This document shows positions 1 through 7,744 of a DNA stretch of 16,373 nt, in pieces; the stretch's first letter is position 1; every line of letters begins with the position of its first letter. The translations under genes were made by a program, and so were the position numbers. Location: positions 1 to 16,373 of the forward strand of contig JAEDEY010000045.1 of NCBI GenBank assembly GCA_016293065.1, in the 5' to 3' direction. This DNA comes from Bacteroidales bacterium (GTDB lineage Bacteria > Bacteroidota > Bacteroidia > Bacteroidales > UBA3663). Under the pieces are notes generated by a model, which worked only from the letters and a program-made list of their open reading frames with translations, was not told where the DNA came from and did not search any database.

Positions 1-2309
1 AAGCTATGGCCTCGGGCAAGAAACAGAGTGACATTGTGAAGGAATTGGCGTTGAAAGGCGTTGACCGTGCTCAGGCAGCGAGAGTGAAGAAGCTGTATGA
101 GGCACAGATGGGCGGTAAGGATAATGTTGCGGCTGTAGAATCGGCAGTTGCCACACGCAGAGAGCATGTGCCAAATGCAGAGTCGGCAGAGGATGTCGAT
201 CCGATGATGTCGAAGGAGGTTCAGAAAAACACAAACTCGGATGTAGTATTGCCAGAAGCATCGAATGAGGTGTATGGAAGAAATGTCTTCAGAAATACCA
301 ATCTTTCGTTTGCTCCAAGTACAAACATGCCAACACCAAAGAACTATGTGCTGGGTCCTGGTGATGAAGTCATTGTGGATATTTTCGGTGCAAATCAGAG
401 CACGATCCGTAGCGTGATTTCTCCTGAGGGATACATCAACGTTGATGTTCTTGGTCCAATATACCTGAGCGGCAAGTCTATTGAATCGGCTAACAAGTTC
501 CTGAAGGGTAAGCTTTCGCAGATTTATGAAGGCCTGAATGGAGGTGAGGAGCAAACTGATATCCAGCTGAGTTTGGGTCAGGTTCGCTCAATTCAGATAA
601 GCATTATCGGAGAGGTGCCAAGCCCGGGTACATATATGGTGTCGTCGTTGAGTACGGTGTTCCATGCTATGTTCAAGGCTGGTGGCGTCAGGGAGCCGGG
701 TACAATACGTGCCATAAAGCTGGTGAGAAACAACAAGACTATAGCTGTGATTGATATGTACGACTTCCTGGTCAACGGTTCAAGAAAGAATGACCTGCGC
801 CTTGAGGAAGGAGATGTCATACTGGTTGAGCCTTACAAGAGCATTGTGAAGGTGAATGGCTATGTGAAGCGTCAAATGAATTTTGAGATGACGGAAGGGG
901 AGACTCTGGCTGATCTCTTCAAATATGCCGGTGGTTTTAGCAAAACCGCTTATTCTGACAACGTGAGCGTAGTGCGCCAACAAGGTCATGATTTTGTTGT
1001 GACAACCGTTGAGGCTGCTCAATATGGCACCTTCGTGCTCAAGAATGGTGACGAAGTCGAGGTCAGAAAGATGGATGCTCGCTTTGAGAACCGAATCAGC
1101 ATTTCTGGTTCTGTGATCTTGCCTGGTGTGTTTGAGCTCAAGCCAGAAGTAAATACCGTCAGAAAACTTGTCGCTAAGGCTGGCGGCTTGCTTCCGGAAG
1201 CATTTACCCAGCGTGCATTGATCCATCGCCAGAATGAAGACCGCAGTCTTGTGACTTTTGCTGTCGATCTTGAGGGTATCCTGAATGGCTCGAAGCCAGA
1301 TGTGCCTCTCCAGAATAATGATGAATTGTTTGTTCATAGTGTCTTCGAACTCAATGATCCGGGTACTTTGACGATCAATGGAGAAGTGGCAATCCCCGGC
1401 ACCTTCCCATTTGCAGCCAATACTACTGTCCAGGATCTGATCCTTCAGGCAGGTGGCTTGCTGAGAAGCGCTTCGGTGGTTCGTATTGATGTGGCGAGAA
1501 TGGTGACTGACAACGAGAGCTTAGTGGCACAGAAGGATATCGCTACATATTTCACCTTCTCGATGGAGAATGGTTTTGCTGTAGATGGTGCCGATAAGTT
1601 CGTGCTCGAGCCATACGATATTGTTACTGTTCGTCGTAGTCCGTCTTATGTGGCAGGCAAGACTGTATCTGCTACCGGTGAGGTCAATTTCCCTGGTACA
1701 TACAGCATGAGCAAGCGAGAGGAAAGAGTTTCTGACTTGATTGCAAAGGCTGGCAATATCACAGATTTCGCATACCTGAAAGGTGCGCGACTCATGAGAC
1801 TGAAAACAGCGGAAGATGCTACACTCATGTCTCTTGTCACGGATGCTGTTAAGGCTGGTGGCGACAGTCTGGTTGATCTTCAGGATAGTAAGTATTATCT
1901 CGTTTCTTTTGATTTGGCTGATGCCTTGAAGAACCCTGGAGGAGAAAATGACCTGATTCTGAGAGAAGGCGATATGCTTTCGGTGCCGGTATATAAGAAT
2001 ACGGTAACAATATCAGGTGCAGTGCAAATGCCTACTACCGTGTCTTACAAAAAAGGTTTGAATAAATCGGATTTGATTAATGCTGCCGGTGGTTATGCGA
2101 AGCGTGCATACAAGAGAAAAGCATTTATTATCTATATGAATGGTCGTGTGTCTCGCCTGAAGAAGTTCACCACCATCGAGCCTGGAGCGCTGATCTATAT
2201 CCCAAAGAAGGAAAAGAAGGAGAACCAGCTCCAGCAGTTCATGAGCATTTCTACTACTGCTGCATCTATTGGTATGATGGGTGTTTCTATTGCTAATCTT
2301 TTGAAATAA
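1..2309 (+). CDS. Polysaccharide export protein with Poly_export and about six SLBB domains (5' partial)
   Basis: Wza-like protein expected to form or gate the outer-membrane/periplasmic channel for a surface polysaccharide. The reading frame is open to the left edge (first whole codon at base 3). The ATG at base 6 lies in a run resembling the helical N-terminal region of this family (MASGKKQSDIV...), and no signal peptide is present, so the true start is outside the window. Numbering from that Met, 767 residues are visible: Poly_export domain about 112-175 (YVLGPGDEV, SPEGYINV); SLBB-like repeats at about 196-276, 279-356, 363-446, 454-542, 553-661 and 666-733, each with a 'G.v..PGty' strand and most with an 'L...AGG' helix; then a Lys-rich stretch and a hydrophobic C-terminal segment at 743-766. 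E. coli Wza has far fewer SLBB units; multi-SLBB forms are common in Bacteroidota. It is followed after 5 bases by a Wzz-type gene, supporting a shared operon. The polysaccharide made cannot be told from this window. Confidence 0.92.
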   Translation, partial: AMASGKKQSDIVKELALKGVDRAQAARVKKLYEAQMGGKDNVAAVESAVATRREHVPNAESAEDVDPMMSKEVQKNTNSDVVLPEASNEVYGRNVFRNTNLSFAPSTNMPTPKNYVLGPGDEVIVDIFGANQSTIRSVISPEGYINVDVLGPIYLSGKSIESANKFLKGKLSQIYEGLNGGEEQTDIQLSLGQVRSIQISIIGEVPSPGTYMVSSLSTVFHAMFKAGGVREPGTIRAIKLVRNNKTIAVIDMYDFLVNGSRKNDLRLEEGDVILVEPYKSIVKVNGYVKRQMNFEMTEGETLADLFKYAGGFSKTAYSDNVSVVRQQGHDFVVTTVEAAQYGTFVLKNGDEVEVRKMDARFENRISISGSVILPGVFELKPEVNTVRKLVAKAGGLLPEAFTQRALIHRQNEDRSLVTFAVDLEGILNGSKPDVPLQNNDELFVHSVFELNDPGTLTINGEVAIPGTFPFAANTTVQDLILQAGGLLRSASVVRIDVARMVTDNESLVAQKDIATYFTFSMENGFAVDGADKFVLEPYDIVTVRRSPSYVAGKTVSATGEVNFPGTYSMSKREERVSDLIAKAGNITDFAYLKGARLMRLKTAEDATLMSLVTDAVKAGGDSLVDLQDSKYYLVSFDLADALKNPGGENDLILREGDMLSVPVYKNTVTISGAVQMPTTVSYKKGLNKSDLINAAGGYAKRAYKRKAFIIYMNGRVSRLKKFTTIEPGALIYIPKKEKKENQLQQFMSISTTAASIGMMGVSIANLLK

Positions 2310-2314
2310 TTGCT

Positions 2315-3481
2315 ATGACTGAAAACAACTACCAATCTCCTCAGCGTGACAAGTCTGAGGTTTATGACGATGAGCCTATCGATTGGGCGAAGTATTTGAA
2401 GTTGGCAATTCAGAATTGGCGCAAGATTGCAATAGTGACTTTCTGCTTTGCTGTGCTTAGTGTAGTAATTGCGCTGTCGCAGAAACGCCAGTATTCGGTT
2501 TCTGTAACCTTAGCTCCAGAGATTCAGGGCAGTGCAAGGAGTTCTGGTTCGTTGGGAAACATAGCGAGTATGTTAGGCGTTAACTTGGGCGCTGGCTCGT
2601 CTTCGGCCGATGCGCTTAATATTACGATATTCCCTGAGATTGCCAAGAGTACTCCGTTCCTGACCCAGCTCTTCGATGTCGAGCTCAATCCGATGCCAGT
2701 CTTGCCAAAAGACAAGATAGAAGCAAGGCGTGTGCTTGAAGGCCCGCTTCCTTCGGTAAAGCTCTTCGACTTTATCACTCATCGCAATGAAGAAAAGGGC
2801 TTTGTGACAAAGCTTAAGGAGTCAATCTTTGGTGCGCCTATCGAAGATCCAGATTATCTGAAGTACGACTTGTCGCGCCTGACTCGTGAGCAGTCGATCG
2901 TGTTGCAGGCGATGCAGAAGATGATCAATGTCTCGGTAGATAAGAAGACAGCTGTTACTACTGTCTCGGTTTCTATGACAGACCCGTTGATGTGTGCCCA
3001 GCTTGCCGATACAGTCTGTCGCAGGCTCAGGGAATATGTGTATGAATACCGCACGGAGAAGGAACGCAATAACTTCGAGTATTATTCTGCATTGTGCGAC
3101 AGCACGTATCAGAAGATGGTGGAGGCTCAGGCAGCCTATGCCGAGAGCATGGACAACAACCGCAGCGTAATCCTGCAGAAGGTGTCGGTGCGTAGTCAGC
3201 GCCTGGAACAGGAAGCGAGCATTGCGAGTCAGGTGTATCAGCAGATGGTGCAGCAGCGTGAATTGTCACGAGCTCATTTGCAAGAGGTTAAGCCTGTCTT
3301 CGCTGTGGTAGAACCTGCTACCTTGCCTCAGCGTCCTGTGAACAGCAGGGCTAAGACTTGCATCATAATTACATTCCTGGGTTTTGCTCTCGCCTGTGCA
3401 TGGTTTGTTGTGGTATCGCCATGGATGAAAGAAAACATTCCTGATCTCATCAAAACGATTAAGGAAGAGCCAAAAAACTAG
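2315..3481 (+). CDS. Wzz-type polysaccharide chain-length determinant, no kinase domain
   Basis: Predicted inner-membrane polysaccharide co-polymerase that sets chain length and couples polymerisation to export. The 388 residues show the family layout: short cytoplasmic N-terminus, transmembrane helix about 37-55, large periplasmic domain with a helical, probably coiled-coil stretch about 230-325, a Pro-rich motif before the second membrane helix (VVEPATLPQRPVNSR, 331-345), helix about 346-369, and a short charged C-terminus. No Walker A motif or C-terminal Tyr cluster follows, so it lacks the BY-kinase domain of Wzc-type proteins. It could be an O-antigen type regulator or rely on a kinase encoded elsewhere. 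It starts 5 bases after the SLBB gene and appears to be the last gene of that operon, since a promoter-bearing gap follows. The family call is secure; the substrate is unknown. Confidence 0.9.
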   Translation: MTENNYQSPQRDKSEVYDDEPIDWAKYLKLAIQNWRKIAIVTFCFAVLSVVIALSQKRQYSVSVTLAPEIQGSARSSGSLGNIASMLGVNLGAGSSSADALNITIFPEIAKSTPFLTQLFDVELNPMPVLPKDKIEARRVLEGPLPSVKLFDFITHRNEEKGFVTKLKESIFGAPIEDPDYLKYDLSRLTREQSIVLQAMQKMINVSVDKKTAVTTVSVSMTDPLMCAQLADTVCRRLREYVYEYRTEKERNNFEYYSALCDSTYQKMVEAQAAYAESMDNNRSVILQKVSVRSQRLEQEASIASQVYQQMVQQRELSRAHLQEVKPVFAVVEPATLPQRPVNSRAKTCIIITFLGFALACAWFVVVSPWMKENIPDLIKTIKEEPKN

Positions 3482-3499
3482 TCAATTGAATGATGAAAA

Positions 3500-3533
3500 T
3501 GTTCAAAAAGTAAAAAATATACGGTTTTGAACA
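3500..3533 (+). terminator. Weak AT-rich inverted repeat after the export operon
   Basis: TGTTCAAAA (3500-3508) and TTTTGAACA (3525-3533) are perfect 9-bp inverted arms around a 16-base loop, 19 bases after the Wzz stop codon. The stem is AT-rich and is followed by A-runs rather than a U-tract; the nearest T-run (3555-3561) is more than 20 bases away. It may mark the end of the polysaccharide transcript or be chance in very AT-rich DNA. It is the only structure I see here that could separate the two transcription units. Confidence 0.3.
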
Positions 3534-3558
3534 AAAAATGAAAAAAAACTTTGATTTT

Positions 3559-3591
3559 TTTGCCTATTATTGAAAATAATAACTATCTTTG
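3559..3591 (+). promoter_or_regulatory. Bacteroidota-type promoter for the lipoprotein/OmpA unit
   Basis: A -33 box TTTG (3559-3562) and a perfect -7 box TATCTTTG (3584-3591, consensus TAnnTTTG) are 21 bases apart, matching the primary sigma factor promoter known in Bacteroidota. Transcription should start near 3598, giving an untranslated leader of about 50 bases that is almost entirely A and T with no Shine-Dalgarno sequence. Such leaders are typical of strongly expressed genes in this phylum. The promoter lies in the 165-base gap before the lipoprotein gene. Confidence 0.75.
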
Positions 3592-3646
3592 CATTCATAG
3601 AATCGATTATTAATTTTTTTAATACTTATTTTTAATTCTTTTAGTT

Positions 3647-5368
3647 ATGAACAAGAAAATTTATGGTTTTCTCCTTGTAGCTACTGCACTCTTTAGTGTG
3701 GGTACTTTTGAGTCTTGCAAGGACACTAACACAGATCTCTACAATGAGGTTTTGATTAAGGAAACTCAGCACTACAATGAGCTCAAGAATCGTATTGAAG
3801 CTCTTGAGAAGAGCCTTTGCTCTGTAGATTGTGAAGCTCTCCAGTCAGAGGTTGCAGCTCTTAAGGCTGAGATCGCAGCTTTGAAAGAGACAATCAATAC
3901 TGCAACAGCTGAGCAACTCGATGCTGTGATCAAGCGCGTTGATGCTCTTGAGGCTAAGAATACTGATCTTCTTGCCAAGATCAATGAACTCGCATCTCAG
4001 GCAAAGGGTATCACTGTTCAGTCGGTTTATACTCCTGCATTCGGTTCGTTCAATACTCCTGTAGGTCTTTCAAGCAATGTGCTCCTCGGTTATTATGGCG
4101 AGGCTAAGACTGCTATCGACTTCAATGGTATTATCGTAGGTGGTGATATCGTAAGCGGTAACCTCGGTACTCTTTACCTTTCTGTTGATCCATTGAACGT
4201 TGATTTCTCGGGCGTTGATGTTAATCTCGTTACCAGCAAGGGTAACAAGGTGGGCGTTGCCTTGACTCCATTGCAGAAGTCTGAGCATGAGATTCTGCTT
4301 GGTTACACTCGTGCCAACAACTATCTCTATGAGACAACCGCATCTTTCACTAACAAGGATGATGTTCAGCATGTGACTATGGATATCCAGGGCTTCAAGG
4401 ATGCTGTCAAGGATCTCCTTACCATCAGTGATGGTGTTGACTTCTCTAAGATCGCTGAGCTCGTATTCAAGACTGTCAACCAGCAGCTCACTGGAAATGC
4501 AGTAGAGATTAAGCAGGGTGAGAATGCTGTCATATCAAAGTATGAGATTTGCGCTGCTGCTGTTGAGCCTCTCACAATGACTACATTCGACGCTTTGTCA
4601 AACATCGACCCTTCTGTTATTACCAACAAGATCGGTTCAGGTGCCAATGCTTTGGTTAAGAGAATTCAGAACGCTCTCATCCAGAAGTTCGGTTCACAGC
4701 TGGTTTCTATCGATGTTCCTTCTATCCAGTTGGGTCTCGACAAGGATATCGTTGTTACTATCCCTGCTGGTGCTATCCAGATCAGTGTTGCTGGTACTGT
4801 TGGTTCAAACAGCGACCCAATCGACATCACTATTCCTAAGGAGGACTTCAACGAGATGTTTGATGCTGCCGCTGGCGACATTGACAAGCTTATCGTAGAA
4901 GTTCAGAACTACATCACTAAGGTTAATAATGCTTGGACTGAAATCACTACAGGTTCTTCAAGTGCAATCGTTGATAAGGCTCTTGAGTCTCTTGTCAACA
5001 AGACAATCTCTTTGGTTGAGCGTCTTTCTAAGGCTGCCAATCCTGCTGTCTATGTAGTAGATGGTAACAAGGTTAAGCGTCTCAGTACTATCGAGGCTGA
5101 TCCTACTATCCTTGAGAGCGCAGAGGTTGAACTCCTTCCTACATCTAACACTCTTGAACTGATCGTTCCATTCTACAAGAAGTACATCAAGGCTGATGGC
5201 GCTTCAATCGTATTGAATGGTGCAGACGTTAACGGCGAGGTATTCGATGGCACAGTGATGAAGGTGAACATGAACGTTTCTTCAAGCAAGGTTGTCAAGC
5301 TCGTTTATGAGGTTGTCGATTATGCTGGTAAGCCTGCTCAGCGTGAGTACTATGTAAAGGTTAAGTAA
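3647..5368 (+). CDS. Predicted surface lipoprotein with N-terminal coiled coil, function unknown
   Basis: I do not recognise a named family. The 573-residue product begins with a lipoprotein signal peptide; the lipobox ends at Cys24 (TFESC, then KDTNTD), so the mature protein should be lipid-anchored to the outer membrane, possibly surface-exposed. Residues about 32-118 show heptad-like Leu/Ala/Glu/Lys patterning (EALEKSL, EVAALKAEIAALKE, VDALEAKN) typical of a coiled coil. A CxxxC pair (Cys58, Cys62) interrupts it. The rest (about 120-573) is predicted to be largely beta-rich with some amphipathic helices, and about 503-573 ends like an Ig-type strand module (VYEVVDYAGKPAQREYYVKVK). Codon use is strongly biased (AAG for Lys, GCT for Ala, CTC/CTT for Leu), as in the aldolase gene, suggesting high expression. 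It is followed after 52 bases by an OmpA-family gene with no clear promoter between, so the two are probably co-transcribed. A stalk or envelope-structural role is only an inference. Confidence 0.8.
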   Translation: MNKKIYGFLLVATALFSVGTFESCKDTNTDLYNEVLIKETQHYNELKNRIEALEKSLCSVDCEALQSEVAALKAEIAALKETINTATAEQLDAVIKRVDALEAKNTDLLAKINELASQAKGITVQSVYTPAFGSFNTPVGLSSNVLLGYYGEAKTAIDFNGIIVGGDIVSGNLGTLYLSVDPLNVDFSGVDVNLVTSKGNKVGVALTPLQKSEHEILLGYTRANNYLYETTASFTNKDDVQHVTMDIQGFKDAVKDLLTISDGVDFSKIAELVFKTVNQQLTGNAVEIKQGENAVISKYEICAAAVEPLTMTTFDALSNIDPSVITNKIGSGANALVKRIQNALIQKFGSQLVSIDVPSIQLGLDKDIVVTIPAGAIQISVAGTVGSNSDPIDITIPKEDFNEMFDAAAGDIDKLIVEVQNYITKVNNAWTEITTGSSSAIVDKALESLVNKTISLVERLSKAANPAVYVVDGNKVKRLSTIEADPTILESAEVELLPTSNTLELIVPFYKKYIKADGASIVLNGADVNGEVFDGTVMKVNMNVSSSKVVKLVYEVVDYAGKPAQREYYVKVK

Positions 5369-5420
5369 CCTAAATAGAGTGATTTTTTAAGTGTAAGCAA
5401 TCTTTTAAGAAATAAAGAAT

Positions 5421-6557
5421 ATGAATTTCAAGAAAATATTGTTCGTAGCCGGACTTGCTGCAGCAAGCTGCTTTACAGCTTATGCACAGGAAGAGGTTGA
5501 GACTGAATATGTCTTCAATCCTCACTGGTATGTTCAGGGCCAGTTCGGTTTCCAGCATACTCTTGGAGAGATTGATTGGGCTGACCTCAATTCTCCAAAC
5601 GCACAGATAGCTGTAGGATACAACTGGACATCTATTTGGGGCGCTCGTCTCGCTGTCAATGCTTGGCAGAGTAAGGGTGGTATCCAGTACAGAAATAATG
5701 TGCCAGCCAACCAGACATTCTCATATAAGTGGAACTATGTTGCTCCAACTCTCGATGTTACAATGAATGTAACTAACCTCCTCTGGGGCTTCAACCCTAA
5801 GCGTCTTGTGGATTTCTCTATCTATGCTGGTGCCGGTGTCAATGTCGGCTTCAACAACGATGACGCAGAGACATTGAACAATCAGTTCTCGCAGGATATG
5901 CCTGATCAGGCAGATTATTTCGCTTATCTCTGGACAGGTCACAAGACTCGTTTCGTGGCTCAGTGGGGCTTCAATCTCGATTTCCGTGTGAACGATCGCG
6001 TTAGCCTTGGTCTCGAGAGCAGCTACAATACTCTTTCTGACCACTACAACTCAAAGAAGGCAAGCAATACAGACTGGTACTTCAATACTCTCGCCAGCGT
6101 GAAGGTTAACCTCGGCAAGACTTATACTAAGCGTGCTAAAAAGCTAACTCCATGTGAACCTACTTACGTTGATCGTGAAGTTATCAAGGAGGTTGAGAAG
6201 ATTGTATATCGTGATAAGGAAGTTGCTAAGGAAGGTCCTATCCGCCGTGATCTCTACTTTGTGATTCGTGGCTCTGAGATCTCAACTTCTGAGAAGGTTA
6301 AACTCGAGGAGGTAGTTTCTTATCTTAACCGCAATCCTCAGGCTAAGGTTACTGTGACAGGTTATGCCGATAAGGGTACGGGTAATGCCAGAATCAACAT
6401 GAAGTATTCACAGGCTCGTGTTAATAAGGTGGTACGTATGCTCAAGGAGAACTACAACATCTCTGCTGATCGTATCTCAAGCGCAGCTAAGGGTGATACC
6501 GAGCAGCCATTCGCTGAAAATGACAAGAACCGTGTTACTATTCTCGTAGCAGAATAA
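5421..6557 (+). CDS. OmpA-family outer-membrane protein with C-terminal peptidoglycan-binding domain
   Basis: Predicted to link the outer membrane to peptidoglycan. The 378 residues comprise a signal peptide with likely cleavage after Ala22 (AYA|QEE), a beta-barrel region about 30-232 rich in alternating aromatic and hydrophobic residues, a charged periplasmic linker about 233-273 (EVIKEVEKIVYRDKEV), and an OmpA C-terminal domain about 276-376. In that domain Asp317 (TGYADKG, replacing the usual GHTD) and Arg371 (NRVTI) match the two residues that contact diaminopimelate in known OmpA-like domains; SQARVNKVVRML fits the LSxxRAxxV helix. It sits 52 bases after the coiled-coil lipoprotein, shares its biased codon use, and is followed by a hairpin, so the pair likely forms one transcript. 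Close in type to the abundant OmpA-like porins of Porphyromonas and Prevotella, but the exact orthologue is not settled here. Confidence 0.9.
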   Translation: MNFKKILFVAGLAAASCFTAYAQEEVETEYVFNPHWYVQGQFGFQHTLGEIDWADLNSPNAQIAVGYNWTSIWGARLAVNAWQSKGGIQYRNNVPANQTFSYKWNYVAPTLDVTMNVTNLLWGFNPKRLVDFSIYAGAGVNVGFNNDDAETLNNQFSQDMPDQADYFAYLWTGHKTRFVAQWGFNLDFRVNDRVSLGLESSYNTLSDHYNSKKASNTDWYFNTLASVKVNLGKTYTKRAKKLTPCEPTYVDREVIKEVEKIVYRDKEVAKEGPIRRDLYFVIRGSEISTSEKVKLEEVVSYLNRNPQAKVTVTGYADKGTGNARINMKYSQARVNKVVRMLKENYNISADRISSAAKGDTEQPFAENDKNRVTILVAE

Positions 6558-6572
6558 TACATTATTAATATG

Positions 6573-6617
6573 ATATACCTACCTGCTTCTTTTCTGCAGG
6601 TAGGTATATTAATTTTT
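6573..6617 (+). terminator. Perfect 14-bp hairpin with short T-tract after the OmpA gene
   Basis: ATATACCTACCTGC (6573-6586) pairs perfectly with GCAGGTAGGTATAT (6596-6609) around a 9-base loop, followed by TAATTTTTC. This is a good intrinsic terminator, though the T-tract is interrupted by AA. It begins 15 bases after the OmpA stop codon and ends 13 bases before the next start codon, leaving no room for a promoter after it. The next gene therefore probably depends on read-through or on a promoter I cannot see. The hairpin could also act as a 3' stabiliser of the OmpA messenger. Confidence 0.8.
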
Positions 6618-6630
6618 CAAAAAATAAAGC

Positions 6631-7737
6631 ATGAATAAATTTTTACTCGTTCTTTCTTGTTTGTTCTGCAACTATGCCTTTGCTCAACTCAACGGCACTG
6701 GTTTCTATCGAGTAGTCAATGTGGCTGATTCGAGATATATCTACGTGTCTGATAATACTGGTGATGCTGATCCAAAAGCGCCAGATATGGGTGCCGTACA
6801 GCTTATCAAAGGACTTGACAAGGCTGTCAGCAATCCTTCGACTGTACTTAATTTCAGCCAGATTAAAGGTAATGAATATGATATCAAGGCACAAGGAACC
6901 AGCGTGAAGCAGATTATCGGTCATACGCCTTCTATCTACTATTCTTCGCGAGCTAATGCTTATCAGGTGTATGCCACTGTCTCTGGTGCCACTGTCTATC
7001 TTGGTTCTGAGGATGACCCTTATTATGCAAACAAAGAGGTATCGATGCTGAGTATTGGTGCCAAGGGTAACTATAATCTCTGGAAGGTTTGTCCAATTAC
7101 AGAAGAAGGCGACAACTACTTCGGTATCAAGCCTACAATCGAGATTGATGGCAAGTATTATCAGCCTTTCTATGCTGACTTTGCTTTCTCGTTCTTTTCA
7201 GAGGGAATGAAAGCTTATTATATCAAGGATATATCTGGTATTGCTGCACACTTGGTGCCGATTGAGGATGAGATTATTCCGGCATCAACGCCTGTCATCA
7301 TCGAATGTTCTTATTCAGAGCCAGACAAGAACCGTCTGAAGCTTCATGCTTCAGGAGGAAAGAGTATTTCTGATAACAAGTTGAAGGGTGTATATTTCAA
7401 TAATCCTTTGCGTATTTACTCTAAAGATGCTGTTACGAAGTTTGATCAAAATACAATGCGTGTTTTGGGAAAGACTTCTGACGGCAAGTTAGGCTTTGTG
7501 TTGTCAACTGCCAAGAATCTTGCAGCCAATCAGGCATATCTTTCTGTCGCATCTGGTTCGGAAGAGACAATTTATGCGATGAATTCCAATGATTTTGCTT
7601 CTTTGGATGGGGTATTTGGCGATGCTGATAACGTAAAGAATGTTTATTCTATTATTGGTACTCGATGTGAAGGTTCGTTCGAGGAATTGCCTGCTGGCAT
7701 CTATATTGTCAATGGCAAAAAAGTAATTAAAAAATAA
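6631..7737 (+). CDS. Secreted protein of unknown function with a type IX-like C-terminal tail
   Basis: I cannot assign a named function. The 368 residues start with a signal peptide, likely cut after Ala18 (AFA|QLN). Residues about 22-42 (GTGFYRVVNVADSRYIYVS) resemble the opening of ricin-type or other lectin-like modules of Bacteroidota surface proteins. Residues about 175-225, with 'YYQPFYADFAFSF' and 'IPASTPVIIE', resemble a module recurring in secreted Prevotella and Bacteroides proteins (fixed 'YATLYxPF' and 'IPAGTPVI' style motifs). The last 35 residues (VYSIIGTRC...LPAGIYIVNGKKVIKK) resemble the end of type A sorting domains used by the type IX system, but the earlier PNP-type motif of a full domain is not seen. 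Similar short tails occur in species without this secretion system, so export by it is a hypothesis. porV and porU lie just downstream on the other strand. The next gene starts 7 bases after this stop, implying co-expression. Confidence 0.75.
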   Translation: MNKFLLVLSCLFCNYAFAQLNGTGFYRVVNVADSRYIYVSDNTGDADPKAPDMGAVQLIKGLDKAVSNPSTVLNFSQIKGNEYDIKAQGTSVKQIIGHTPSIYYSSRANAYQVYATVSGATVYLGSEDDPYYANKEVSMLSIGAKGNYNLWKVCPITEEGDNYFGIKPTIEIDGKYYQPFYADFAFSFFSEGMKAYYIKDISGIAAHLVPIEDEIIPASTPVIIECSYSEPDKNRLKLHASGGKSISDNKLKGVYFNNPLRIYSKDAVTKFDQNTMRVLGKTSDGKLGFVLSTAKNLAANQAYLSVASGSEETIYAMNSNDFASLDGVFGDADNVKNVYSIIGTRCEGSFEELPAGIYIVNGKKVIKK

Positions 7738-7744
7738 TATTTCA

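Noticed and set aside
6..8. ATG at base 6 as the true start of the export protein gene
   Set aside because: No signal peptide follows, and the sequence resembles an internal helical part of this family; the frame is open to the window edge.
780..1337. 185-codon open frame on the - strand inside the SLBB gene
   Set aside because: It is a shadow of a clearly coding + strand frame, and its product has no recognisable domain or signal.
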